This document shows, in pieces, positions 15,643-24,126 of a DNA stretch of 64,000 nucleotides (position 1 is its first letter; every line of letters begins with the position of its first letter). The translations under genes were made by a program, and so were the position numbers. The stretch lies in assembly GCA_029262695.1 (NCBI GenBank), contig JAJCYV010000020.1:62001-126000 (forward strand), written 5' to 3'. Below the pieces are notes generated by a model. That model worked only from the letters and a program-made list of their open reading frames with translations, made no database searches and was not told the origin of the DNA. The stretch comes from Chloroflexota bacterium (lineage in GTDB: Bacteria; Chloroflexota; Dehalococcoidia; SM23-28-2; RBG-16-64-32).

Positions 15643-16954
15643 CTATCACACCCCAAGGAGTTTCTCTGATTGCTTGCACGGTCAAATGGCGACATCTGAT
15701 TCTCTGGTCCAGCCATGAATCGGTACTCTGTTGGTCTAGGATATCCATAGCCTTTTGGCAAGTCGCCAATCTGTTGTCCTTTGGAGTCAGCACGAGAAGG
15801 TGGTTTTCTACTGCGACGGGCACCTTGCCCGTTACTAAAGTCGAAACGGCGCGTCGAGGATCGCCGGGAGCGGAAGTCCGACGGAGGACAACAAATGGCG
15901 GCGAGAATGTTCGACCGGCGAACCTCAACTTTGGTGCATCAGTAGCATCGAACGTTTTCTGGCCTCGCACGGTACCAGCGCTGACATACGACCTCCACGG
16001 CCCGACCTTCTTCTGGCGATGAGGCACTACAGGCCCCACGTTCACGCAGAACTCGCTAGCAAGCACTGGCCCCTCAGACTTTTGAACCCACGGAGCTGGT
16101 CTCGCAGACTTGGGCCGTGACTTGCGGAGGCGAAGTACGAAAACGTCCACGTCAGTCGTATTGTCGAATCGCCCCCAAGACTTAACGTAACTCACATATG
16201 CTCCGTCCTCGACCTTCGCCCGCCATTTGGCGTAGTTAGAACCGGTGCGAAGTACGTCTGGCAGTACGGCAGTCACCCTTCCCTCGGCGTTCATTTCTGA
16301 CAGGCAACGATCTACTACCAAAGCCGCATACGATACTTGGCCAGAACCCCATTCGCAGTCAACTGGTGCCTTAATCTTGAAGTAGGGCGGATTAAGGACG
16401 GCATGGGTCACACCAGCGGCTTGATGAATGGAGGCGAGGGCGTCGCCGACCACGATGTTAGGAAAGAGGCCGTCCGCGTTGAACTCTTCGAGATGCGCTG
16501 CCTTGCTTCTTTCCAGCGCCACTAGGGCTAGACGTAGCTTCGTGAGATGCACGAAATCCGGACGAATATCGACACCCCGCAACCGCTCTCCCCACGAATC
16601 CAGTGTCTCATCCAGAGCATTAGCGACTGGAAGATATCGCGCACAGGCGACGAGCAGGTCACCGACGCCGCACGTGGGGTCAATGACGGTCGCTCCATCG
16701 AGTAGGTCTCGTGCCCATGGTTTCGCCAGTTGGGAGGCAAGCTGACGAGGCGTGAAGAACGCCCCGATTCGGCGCCGTGACTGCGTCGAGAAGGTGCGTT
16801 TCAGTTCCGACGAGGGTTGGCCGTCAAGGGCAAGTCGAGCTTCGCGACGCAACTGAGGGTCGCCGTCACCTCTATAGAGTCGTCCCAGTGCGTCCTCAAG
16901 CAGTGCACCGTACGATGATAGCGACTCTTCGGCCATCTCACCGGCGGTTAACAT
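15620..16954 (-). CDS. N6-adenine DNA methyltransferase, operon gene 1
   Basis: 444 residues. SAM-binding motif I is DPTCGVGDLLVACARY and the catalytic motif IV is NPPYFK, both in the order of gamma-class N6 adenine methyltransferases such as HsdM- and TaqI-like enzymes; RRIGAFFTPRQLA near the N-terminus is the usual conserved entry motif. No separate specificity subunit or restriction nuclease of a known type is adjacent; instead the gene is followed, with overlaps, by the GHKL/kinase, receiver and MBL genes. Target recognition may lie in its own C-terminal ~150 residues. ATG at 16954 is used; a second ATG six codons on is possible. Confidence 0.85.
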   Translation of the reverse strand: MLTAGEMAEESLSSYGALLEDALGRLYRGDGDPQLRREARLALDGQPSSELKRTFSTQSRRRIGAFFTPRQLASQLAKPWARDLLDGATVIDPTCGVGDLLVACARYLPVANALDETLDSWGERLRGVDIRPDFVHLTKLRLALVALERSKAAHLEEFNADGLFPNIVVGDALASIHQAAGVTHAVLNPPYFKIKAPVDCEWGSGQVSYAALVVDRCLSEMNAEGRVTAVLPDVLRTGSNYAKWRAKVEDGAYVSYVKSWGRFDNTTDVDVFVLRLRKSRPKSARPAPWVQKSEGPVLASEFCVNVGPVVPHRQKKVGPWRSYVSAGTVRGQKTFDATDAPKLRFAGRTFSPPFVVLRRTSAPGDPRRAVSTLVTGKVPVAVENHLLVLTPKDNRLATCQKAMDILDQQSTDSWLDQRIRCRHLTVQAIRETPWGVIDVDARSS

Positions 16955-17303
16955 CTATCAGAGTGCCATGGGGCATCTAAGTTGAGACCTGTTACCACTA
17001 CTGAATCATACAGTGTGGGCAGACCTATGCCGTCAAGCGAACGCGAAACCCGATGTAACGATTGATTCCCCTCGAACAAGACCGAGGGCGTACAATCTTC
17101 AGCTGAATCCTTGGCGGTGACCGACGCCAAGTCCGACGCCGCTCAGGCTGCCGCTAGCCGAAGCGTGAAGCGGGTACAGGTCACTTTAGGCGATTGAGAT
17201 CAGAGGCAACGGTGCAGTGCACACTAACAGGTCATAGTGGAGCCGAGGTGGCCATGCAGCAAGCATCAGGGGCGGCTTCCACGTACACCGAGGGACTGCC
17301 CCC
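16955..17303. other. Intergenic stretch with boundary site 7
   Basis: Promoter region of the four-gene operon plus dif-like site 7 (17222-17239). The region right of that site can fold (GTGGAGCCG with CGGCTTCCAC, one bulged T). No gene seen. Confidence 0.5.
17222..17239. repeat. dif-like cassette boundary site 7 (one mismatch)
   Basis: Reads CACTAA-CAGGTC-ATAGTG: left arm perfect, right arm 5 of 6. It lies 64 bp beyond the stop of the 17304-18146 gene. Confidence 0.5.
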
Positions 17304-18146
17304 CTATGATCTGTCCTCTTTGGCCGGAGGTCTTAGCTCATTCGCGACGCCGGTTCCTTCCTCAGGCATCGCGAGTAATCGCTCGTTGATCTTGTTAACG
17401 GATTCCTTGAGATCTGAGAGCAGATGATCCCAGGTCATCGGCACATCTGACGGATAGAGTCCCTTCGTTTCCGGAGTCCAGAGTAGATCGTTGGCAGCAA
17501 GCACTTCGGCGAAATTATGATAGAAAGCCTCGAGGAACGCGATCTGCGCGTAGAGGAATTGACACATCGTCAAGCCAGCTGACTTCGTGGCTGGCCATCC
17601 GCCATACGCTAGGCCAATGGCCTTCCTGTCCTCCAGTACCACAGAATGAGCTGGGATACCGAGCACATTGGGGTGAATTCGATCGGAGAGGAACTTGTAT
17701 CGCGCATGTTCCTTTTGCGCGAACACCAGGGACTTACGAATCTCTGACTGCGTGATCCTATCACCTTTGAACCATCGCTCGGCCACCTCTCCGTTCTCCA
17801 TCATCAGCATGCCGAGCGTCACCACCTCGAAGGCTGACCTCAGGATGCTGATAGATGGAAGGATGAGGCCGCGTTTAGCTAGCTCACAGCCAGCGAAGCA
17901 GTCATTGAAGAGTCTCGAACAGGAGAAGATAGTTGCTTCATGTTGCACCAACTGCTTCCCCGTCTTGCCCTTGAGATTGATGAGCTTCTGGCCTGCCATG
18001 AAAATCATGCTGCCCATCAGATCCATGAGGGGGTTAAGGCCTGCGCATTCCGACGCAGTCAGCTCACGAGCTATTCTCGCCGCCACGCGATCGGTCATCT
18101 CCCTAGCCAGGACTGCGATCGGTTTGCCCTGCTCGTCTGGACTCAT
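17304..18146 (-). CDS. Helical cytoplasmic protein of unknown function (DUF5677/HEPN-like appearance)
   Basis: 280 residues, all-helical in appearance, no signal peptide. The segment LPSISILRSAFEVVTLGMLM, then WFKGDRITQ, and later YKFLSDRIHPNVLG resembles proteins of the DUF5677 type, where an Arg/Glu pair and an LSxxxHP motif are conserved; these look distantly related to HEPN helical bundles. A typical HEPN R-x4-6-H RNase motif is not seen. It forms the first cassette beside the recombinase, between sites 17222 and 18187. The position suggests recently captured cargo; a defence role is only a guess. Confidence 0.6.
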   Translation of the reverse strand: MSPDEQGKPIAVLAREMTDRVAARIARELTASECAGLNPLMDLMGSMIFMAGQKLINLKGKTGKQLVQHEATIFSCSRLFNDCFAGCELAKRGLILPSISILRSAFEVVTLGMLMMENGEVAERWFKGDRITQSEIRKSLVFAQKEHARYKFLSDRIHPNVLGIPAHSVVLEDRKAIGLAYGGWPATKSAGLTMCQFLYAQIAFLEAFYHNFAEVLAANDLLWTPETKGLYPSDVPMTWDHLLSDLKESVNKINERLLAMPEEGTGVANELRPPAKEDRS

Positions 18147-18186
18147 CCGACGTCTAGTCTAGTTCACTGCGCCAAGACTACGCTGG

Positions 18187-18204
18187 CACTAACGCGCCTT
18201 AGTG
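18187..18204. repeat. dif-like cassette boundary site 8 (next to recombinase)
   Basis: Reads CACTAA-CGCGCC-TTAGTG with perfect arms. It is 55 bp upstream of the tyrosine recombinase start, the position an attI site would have relative to an integron integrase. Confidence 0.65.
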
Positions 18205-18259
18205 GCTTGACTTCGTGCGGCACTAGAGCGTCACTGCTGTCCAACAAAAGGAGGACAGC

Positions 18260-19201
18260 ATGGAAGCAGAACTAGTCCCGTTCGACGAATCGCTGCCAGC
18301 GTGGGAGCAGGCCTTCTACGCGTTCCTGGCCGAGAAGGAGCGCCGGAGCGGGTCGCGCCGCACCGTAGACGCATACTCCAGCACACTTCAGCGGTTCTTC
18401 GGCACGAAAAACAAGACGCCCGAACAGATCACAGAGCGAGACGTCTTCGCATTCGCCCACGGCGTCGGACCCTCGGGACGCAAGCCTGCGCCAGTCACGA
18501 TCAGCTCACGCTTGGCTGCGATCTCCAGCTTCTATCGGTTCCTGATCCGGATGAAGATTCTGTCCTCGAACCCATGCGACATGGTCGAGCGACCGCGCGT
18601 CTCGCCCTCTCCACCTCGCGGTCTTACGTCCGAGGACATCAAGCACCTGCTCGCCGTCACCCCCGAAACTCCGACCGGCCTCCGCGATCGCGCGATCATC
18701 ATCTTCCTCGCTCTCACTGGCAGGCGCCGCACGGAGGTACTCAGTCTCTGCGCCAAGGACATCATTCGCGGCGACCCCGCCTCCTACACCTACCGCGGCA
18801 AGGGCGGCAAGCAGGGAAAGCGCGAACTGCCGAAGCCGGCGCTGGATGCCATCGAGGTCGCGCTGGCAGCCTGGGGCAAGTCGCTCGACCTTCTCCATGA
18901 GGGCGAATCGATCTGGCCGACGCCTGACGCTGGCCGGTCCGCCCGCGGGCTGGGTGTGACGGACGGCAGCTTCTACACCAATCTGCGGCGGTACATGAAG
19001 GCGGCGGGCCTGCCACCGGCGGGGGTCCACATTCTACGGCACTCCGCCGCGAAACTGCGACGGGACGCCGGCGAGTCGATCGAAGACGTAAGTCGATTCC
19101 TGGATCACAGCTCGCTGCAAGTGACGACGGTCTACCTCAGGCGACTGGAGGGGCAAGAGGATGGCGGCTGGCAGATTGTTGCCGGCGCGATAGGCGTCTG
19201 A
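18260..19201 (+). CDS. Tyrosine recombinase (XerC/XerD-like integrase)
   Basis: 313 residues with AAAGGAGG upstream. The N-terminal SAM-like core-binding domain (~10-110) is followed by the catalytic domain: Arg in LTGRRRTEVLSL, Lys in YRGKGGKQGK, HxxR in HILRHSAAKL, His in FLDHSSLQ and the nucleophile Tyr in VTTVYLRR. It lacks the extra helix block that marks classical IntI integrases, so it is XerC/D-like. It faces right, away from the minus-strand cassettes on its left, and has an 18-bp inverted site 55 bp upstream. It is the natural candidate for the enzyme acting on the CACTAA-N6-TTAGTG sites. Confidence 0.9.
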   Translation: MEAELVPFDESLPAWEQAFYAFLAEKERRSGSRRTVDAYSSTLQRFFGTKNKTPEQITERDVFAFAHGVGPSGRKPAPVTISSRLAAISSFYRFLIRMKILSSNPCDMVERPRVSPSPPRGLTSEDIKHLLAVTPETPTGLRDRAIIIFLALTGRRRTEVLSLCAKDIIRGDPASYTYRGKGGKQGKRELPKPALDAIEVALAAWGKSLDLLHEGESIWPTPDAGRSARGLGVTDGSFYTNLRRYMKAAGLPPAGVHILRHSAAKLRRDAGESIEDVSRFLDHSSLQVTTVYLRRLEGQEDGGWQIVAGAIGV

Positions 19202-19291
19202 TGGGGACATGACCTGCTTCGTCTTTCCTGGACGGCCTAGTTACAATTGAGTCGGCGACCCGAGGCCGCCGGACTAAGGATATCGACTCTG

Positions 19292-20422
19292 ATGCCTGCA
19301 ATACGGAAAACCGCCAAGCCTTCGAAGGACAATTTGCTATGGGAAATCCCGACGTTCAACGAAGAGTTCTTACGACAGGTTCAACGAGAGCAGGCACGAT
19401 GCCGACCATCTGATGAGCAACTTCTCAGAGGGCGCCCCTGGCTGGCCGCCCGTGTCTGGGGTTTCATGGCAGAAACTGATGCGGACGGCACAGTCCGTAT
19501 TCTGCGGTCCGAAGTAGAGAGCGAATCAGCTCTTCGAGCACCGGTCACAGTTCGCTGGAGAGATGCCCAAAATGTGCATGACCGCACCGTCGCACTCCTC
19601 GTCCCGCTTGCTCTCGCGGCGGCTCAGCAGGCATCCAGCAGCACGGAACTCATTCACATTGAGCCGACCCGCCTCCCGGTTAATTCGGTTGCCTGGATTG
19701 CCTTCGGCAGTCTCCTTTGGTACCCGGCATCAGATACAGAATCCAGCAAGCGAACACCCCTTGTCGCGACGCTCCACATGTGGGATCTTCGTAATTCCGG
19801 TAGCGTCGCCCTGGACCCAGCTTTCAAGGATACGCTCGTTGATCGTCTGTTAGCCGTCCCGCGGCGATTCGCCCGAAGCGCCGCTGTGGCGGACACGGCA
19901 CGGAGAAGTTTCGCACAGAATGAACAGGGGCTCGCGACAATCGTAGCGAGTGCTGCAACTGAGTATTTCCTCCAAGAAGGGCCCGACGAGCGACCTCCCC
20001 TGGTTGGATTTCTGGTGGACGGAGTTCAGAGCGATCTACATCATCTCCCAGAATCACTCTGGATCGAAGACCCCGAGCGGCGCTGGCGGTCAATTCAACA
20101 GCGGGTGCTTCGCGCGCTCCAAGACGACGACTCTGGCAGTGGTTTCAATAGTCCACGTTCCCGATGGCATAAGGTCACGCTTGATGAGGCCAGCGAAATT
20201 GGGGCTTCATCTCAGGAAGTATCTGGTGCTTCCGAACTACTCGAGAAGCTCTCGCAAGAGTCGGACGGCGACGAACTCAAGCTGCTTCGAATCCTCCGAG
20301 CCGCGTGGGCCGCAGATCCCAGCCTTTCGATCTCCGACATCGCTCGCGACTACGGCTTCGACAGGGGGGCTACAGAGGCTGTAATCAAGCGCATCCGCCG
20401 CCGGGCAGCGAAATTTGGCTGA
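19292..20422 (+). CDS. Unknown protein with C-terminal helix-turn-helix
   Basis: 376 residues from ATG 19292 (AAGGA upstream; a TTG at 19247 is an alternative). The last ~60 residues look like a sigma-70 region 4 type helix-turn-helix: LSISDIARDYGFDRGATEAV followed by IKRIRRRAAKFG. The rest, including WRDAQNVHDRTVALLVPLAL and HHLPESLWIEDPERRW, is not recognised. It lies between the two recombinases and may regulate island transfer or excision, but that is inferred from position only. Confidence 0.55.
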   Translation: MPAIRKTAKPSKDNLLWEIPTFNEEFLRQVQREQARCRPSDEQLLRGRPWLAARVWGFMAETDADGTVRILRSEVESESALRAPVTVRWRDAQNVHDRTVALLVPLALAAAQQASSSTELIHIEPTRLPVNSVAWIAFGSLLWYPASDTESSKRTPLVATLHMWDLRNSGSVALDPAFKDTLVDRLLAVPRRFARSAAVADTARRSFAQNEQGLATIVASAATEYFLQEGPDERPPLVGFLVDGVQSDLHHLPESLWIEDPERRWRSIQQRVLRALQDDDSGSGFNSPRSRWHKVTLDEASEIGASSQEVSGASELLEKLSQESDGDELKLLRILRAAWAADPSLSISDIARDYGFDRGATEAVIKRIRRRAAKFG

Positions 20423-20458
20423 GCAGAGTTAACATTTCGGCGAATCCTACCTCTTTGA

Positions 20459-20480
20459 TGGCCTCTCGATGTAGAGGCCA
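20459..20480 (+). promoter_or_regulatory. Hairpin covering the ribosome-binding site of the next small gene
   Basis: TGGCCTCT (20459-20466) pairs perfectly with AGAGGCCA (20473-20480) across a 6-nt loop. The right arm contains the AGAGG ribosome-binding site and the A of the ATG at 20480, so folding would hide the start of the gene that leads the serine-integrase operon. Confidence 0.5.
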
Positions 20481-20698
20481 TGAATTTGTCAGCCGAAGAC
20501 TCAAGGTTCAAAGACGTAACGGATCAGGCCGAATCGATTCTGCGCGATGTGCGCGCGCAGCCGGCGCATGTTCGCCCCTGGCTTCGCGGGATTGAGTGTG
20601 AAGCCGAGCGCGTCTACCTAGAGATTCGTCAACTCCAGGAGCGCACCGCCACCGCGTTCATTGCATGTCTCCTATCTGACGCGGAGCGTGGCCAGTGA
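20480..20698 (+). CDS. Small hypothetical protein, first gene of the serine-integrase operon
   Basis: 72 residues, acidic, with a helical centre IRQLQERTATAFIACLLSD. No family recognised. Its stop TGA overlaps the GTG of the next small gene (GTGA), and that one overlaps the integrase region, so the three are probably translated as one coupled operon. Translation start is under a hairpin (20459-20480). Confidence 0.5.
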   Translation: MNLSAEDSRFKDVTDQAESILRDVRAQPAHVRPWLRGIECEAERVYLEIRQLQERTATAFIACLLSDAERGQ

Positions 20699-20838
20699 GT
20701 CCCGAGGGACGACGGCCCGGGCGACCGCCGGTTGCCAAGCGCATCGAAGTCGAGCGGTACTACGTCCGTGACAGGAACGCCATGCTGGCGGCTCTCAGGA
20801 TCGTCCTCGGACTACCTACGGTGCTGCCGGCAGAATGA
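20695..20838 (+). CDS. Tiny basic protein preceding the integrase
   Basis: 47 residues from GTG at 20695, overlapping the preceding stop by 2 bp; Arg/Pro-rich N-terminus SPEGRRPGRPPVAKR and a short C-terminal hydrophobic helix. It ends with TGA at 20836-20838, overlapping an ATG at 20835. It could be a recombination directionality factor-sized protein or just a coupling leader; no homology is claimed. Confidence 0.4.
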   Translation: MSPEGRRPGRPPVAKRIEVERYYVRDRNAMLAALRIVLGLPTVLPAE

Positions 20839-20852
20839 AAGGAACAACAGTC

Positions 20853-22439
20853 ATGGCAGGATCAGTGAGACGAGTGGCCTTCTACGTTCGAGTTAGCACC
20901 GACGAGCAGCGAGAGCGACAGACGATCCTGAACCAGATCGAGTCTCTGAAGCGTCAGCTCGAAGCGACGCCTGAAGCTGACCTAGCGGATACCTACGCGG
21001 ACGACGGCGTGTCAGGCACGATACCACTGGCAGACCGATCAGGCGGGCGGCGCCTGATGAAGGACATCGATCTTGGGAGGATCGATGAGGTGTGGGTTAT
21101 CCGCGCCGACCGCCTTGGGCGAGACGCGTCCGATGCACTGAGCCTCTGGGAAATCTTCAAAAAGGCAGGCGTAAAGCTTGTCGGGGTCGAGGAGAGTATC
21201 GGGGACTATGTGATGTTCGCAATCCGTTCCGTACTTGCCCACGATGAGCGAGACAAGATCCTTTCGCGCTTCGCCGATGGGACTGAGAACGCCGCAAGGC
21301 AAGGGCGCTACACCGGCGGGATCATCCCTCTCGGTTACACCGTTCGAGGAATTTCACCTGAGGCGAGAATCGTTCCTAGCGATACACGCATATGGAGCGA
21401 CTGGACGGAAGCCGATCTCGTGAGACGGATTTACGAGTGGCTCGCTATCGACGGTAGGAGTTGCCGCTGGATCGCCTCTGAACTGAACCGGCTTGGCGTG
21501 CCGACCGCGTATCAGAAGGATCACCGGCTCGTGAGTAAGCCTCGCGGCACCCGCAAGCGGAATACGCAAGGCAAGTGGCGCGCGGGGCGCATTCGCAACC
21601 TGGTCGTGAACTCTGTCTATATGGGCCAGCTTCGTTATGGGCGCCGGAGCAAGAGACAGCGGGAGATCATTGCCGCCGACTGCGAAGCAATTGTGTCTCC
21701 GGAGCTGTGGAACGCCGCGCAACAGACACTCGCCAAGAACCGCATCATGGCGAAGAACACCAACCGCATCTACATGCTCCGCTCGAAGATCATTTGCAGT
21801 GAATGCGGCCTCAAGTTCTGTGGATCATGGAACAGTCGGACGGTCTGGTATCGCTGCAACGGACGACTCACTGACAGAGGACCGATCGAGGGGCGCTGCC
21901 CGAGCAAGATGGTCAAGGGAGAGTTCCTCGAACCGATCGTATGGACCGACATCGAGCGCTTCCTGAGAGAACCTGGCGATCTGTTGGAAGAGCTGTGCGA
22001 CGAGATTAGCGCTGACCCTCCTGCTGCCGTAGCGGAAGCGGAACGTCTGACTCTGCAAACAGCCCTCGATTCGCTATTGAGCGAGCGCGAACTGACCTGT
22101 GACCTCTACACGACGAAGCACATAACTGCTGAGGAACTCGACGAGCGCATGGATCACTTAACCCTCGAACGCGCGGAACTGGAGCGGAGGCTGGCGGCAC
22201 TAGATCCGACACCGGCGGTGAACGACGACAACCTGCTGCCGGCTGACCTGCTGGATCTGGTCCGCGCTAAGCTGCGCGACGGCTTGGACGACGCGGCGAG
22301 GCAGGAAATTGTGTCGCTTCTGGTTCGTCAGATAACTGTGCACCCACCGCGAGACGAAGCGAACATGCGAATCGTCATCGAATACAACTTCGTAGTCTCG
22401 ACTAGCACGGACACGGGTTCATCGCCGCCAGGAGCATGA
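20853..22439 (+). CDS. Large serine recombinase (integrase of the island)
   Basis: 528 residues from ATG 20853 (AAAGGA nine bases upstream; an ATG at 20835 overlapping the previous stop adds six residues). The resolvase domain holds the catalytic Ser in [10 protein letters not shown] and Arg-rich [17 protein letters not shown]. The recombinase domain follows, then a zinc ribbon ([13 protein letters not shown] and later GRCPSK) and a coiled coil typical of large serine integrases. The last ~12 codons and the stop read through the junction into comM sequence, so the integrated and excised forms should have different C-terminal tails. It catalyses attP x attB recombination; the attB is inside comM. 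Confidence 0.92.
   Translation: MAGSVRRVAFYVRVSTDEQRERQTILNQIESLKRQLEATPEADLADTYADDGVSGTIPLADRSGGRRLMKDIDLGRIDEVWVIRADRLGRDASDALSLWEIFKKAGVKLVGVEESIGDYVMFAIRSVLAHDERDKILSRFADGTENAARQGRYTGGIIPLGYTVRGISPEARIVPSDTRIWSDWTEADLVRRIYEWLAIDGRSCRWIASELNRLGVPTAYQKDHRLVSKPRGTRKRNTQGKWRAGRIRNLVVNSVYMGQLRYGRRSKRQREIIAADCEAIVSPELWNAAQQTLAKNRIMAKNTNRIYMLRSKIICSECGLKFCGSWNSRTVWYRCNGRLTDRGPIEGRCPSKMVKGEFLEPIVWTDIERFLREPGDLLEELCDEISADPPAAVAEAERLTLQTALDSLLSERELTCDLYTTKHITAEELDERMDHLTLERAELERRLAALDPTPAVNDDNLLPADLLDLVRAKLRDGLDDAARQEIVSLLVRQITVHPPRDEANMRIVIEYNFVVSTSTDTGSSPPGA
22402..22439. other. Attachment-site junction between island and comM
   Basis: comM is in frame up to AAMNPCPC and then meets a TAG that is island sequence. 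In intact ComM proteins this motif continues (typically GYxGDP), so the crossover lies within or next to the bases encoding NPCPC (about 22405-22420). The overlap with the integrase 3' end places the attachment site at the very end of the integrase gene, the usual arrangement for serine integrases. The partner junction, with the 3' part of comM, is left of the window. Confidence 0.75.
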
Positions 22440-23469
22440 AGTTCGCCGGGAACGTGACGTTGCCCTGCGCCCGGCTGACGGTGACGACGCGGTCCTCGAT
22501 CGGCTGGCGGATCGACTCGAGCACCGAATGTGCGAACTCCGGCAGCTCGTCGAGGAAGAGCACGCCGCGGTGGCTGAGCGTGATCTCGCCGGGCCGGGGC
22601 ACCCGTCCCCCACCCACGAGACCGGCGTGCGATACCGTGTGGTGCGGCGCCCGGAACGGCCGCGACCGAACGAGCGACGTACCCGCCGGCAGCATACCGG
22701 CCACGCTGTAGACCCGCGTCACCTCCAGCGCCTCGTCCGGCGACAGACAGGGGAGGATCGTCGGCGTGGCGCGGGCGAGCAGCGTCTTGCCGGCGCCCGG
22801 TGGGCCGACCATCAGTACGTTATGTCCACCTGCGGCCGCCACCTCCAGCGCGCGCTTCACGTGCTCCTGTCCCTTCACGTCCCGGAAGTCGACGCCCTCC
22901 GGCGGGGGTGCGTCCGGCACGTCGGCTGCTCGCTCCGGCACGTGCGACTCGATCGTCTCCAGGCCGCGCAGGTGCGATGCCAGCGCTCCCAGCGTCGCCA
23001 CGGGGACGACTTCGACGCCGTCCACCAGGCTGGCCTCCGTCGCGTCCGCCTCCGGCACGAACGCCGTGGTCAACCCGCGCTCGCGGGCGACGCCGACCAT
23101 CGGCAGCATGCCCCCGGTGTGACGCACGCGCCCGTCCAGAGAAAGCTCGCCGAGGAAGACGCTGTCGCGGCGCGGTTCGGGCGCCTGCTGGGAGGCGATG
23201 AGGATGCCGATAGCGATCGGCAGGTCGTAGGAGGGGCCTTCCTTGCGCAGGTCGGCCGGGGCGAGGTTCACGGTAATGCGGTGGGCGGGGAACATGTGCC
23301 CGGAGTTGCGGATCGCCGAGCGCACACGCTCCCGCGCCTCCTGCACCGCCGTGTCCGGCAGGCCGACGATGTTGAACGCCGGCAGCCCCTGGTTACTGAT
23401 GTCGACTTCGACCTCGATGATGTCGCCGTCGAGCCCGATGACCGCGCAGCTGTTCACCTTCGCCAGCAT
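22402..23469 (-). pseudogene. comM: ComM/YifB Mg-chelatase-like AAA protein, truncated by island insertion
   Basis: 355 codons of an expected ~500. The N-terminal lon-protease-like ChlI domain ([35 protein letters not shown]) is complete, and the AAA domain contains Walker [14 protein letters not shown] and Walker [12 protein letters not shown]. The protein stops right after [10 protein letters not shown], before sensor motifs and the C-terminal domain. ComM is a branch-migration helicase that helps natural transformation in some bacteria; the gene is a known insertion hotspot (AbaR islands in Acinetobacter). The interrupted gene probably has little or no function until the island excises. 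Confidence 0.9.
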
Positions 23470-23664
23470 GCGCCGAACGTATCAGCCACGCCGCGCTGCT
23501 CTAAGAGGCGCGTGTCACTGTCGCTACAGGGTGGCCAGCAGCATCTCAACGTGGATAGGAGCCATCGGGTCTATGCGCCAGTCTGATCAAGGCGGTGGAT
23601 TGGTTATACTGTCGTCGCAATGAGGGTTGGTCAGTAACCCCAAGCCCTCACGAAGGAGGGTGTC

Positions 23665-24126
23665 ATGCTCAATCGTCTCCTTGCACCAGCGGCTGGCATG
23701 CTGATCGTCGCCATAGGAAGTCTATCAATCGCCTGTGGTGGCGGCGGCCCCTCTGGCCCGTCTTATCCGGATGTAACTGCTTTGGCCGACGCTCTTGGCG
23801 ACGCTGGGATCGACTGCATCGATTTCACATCAGAGGCCGAAGAGTCCGAGATAGACCTAGGCTTTGGTAATTACATTGACACAGAGGGAAGATGCACCAT
23901 CGAAGGCGAGGACGTGACTCTGTATACCTTCAAGGACAGTGGTGCACAGAAGAACTGGACAGGCCTCGGAGCCACTTTCGGATGCGCGTTCACCAGCGGC
24001 TTCGGCCTATCAAGCTTTCCATTCATTGAAGGCAACCTCTGGGCCATTACTGACATGACAGAAACGACGGCCGACAAGATTGCTGAGGGATTCGGTGGCA
24101 CGTCAGAGGTCATCGAATGTGACTGA
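23665..24126 (+). CDS. Small lipoprotein of unknown function
   Basis: 153 residues with GAAGGAGG before the ATG. A lipoprotein signal with lipobox SLSIAC (Cys24) is followed by a Gly/Ser spacer and a ~125-residue domain with four Cys (GIDCIDF, GRCTIEG, FGCAF, VIECD) that could form two disulfides outside the membrane. TATACT just upstream at about 23606 may be its -10 box. No family recognised. The flanking region is less GC-rich than the core genes. Confidence 0.7.
   Translation: MLNRLLAPAAGMLIVAIGSLSIACGGGGPSGPSYPDVTALADALGDAGIDCIDFTSEAEESEIDLGFGNYIDTEGRCTIEGEDVTLYTFKDSGAQKNWTGLGATFGCAFTSGFGLSSFPFIEGNLWAITDMTETTADKIAEGFGGTSEVIECD

Noticed and set aside
11930-16954. Identification as the Detocs two-component defence system or a standard type I/II R-M system
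   Set aside because: The phosphorylase-type effector of Detocs is not seen, and no HsdR, HsdS or restriction nuclease is present.
87-18204. Classical integron with attC sites
   Set aside because: No GTTRRRY...RYYYAAC pairs separated by a long fold were found next to most units, and the recombinase lacks the IntI-specific insert. I keep the geometry but not the name.
22528-23586. 352-codon plus-strand frame over comM
   Set aside because: Antisense shadow of comM; no start signal.
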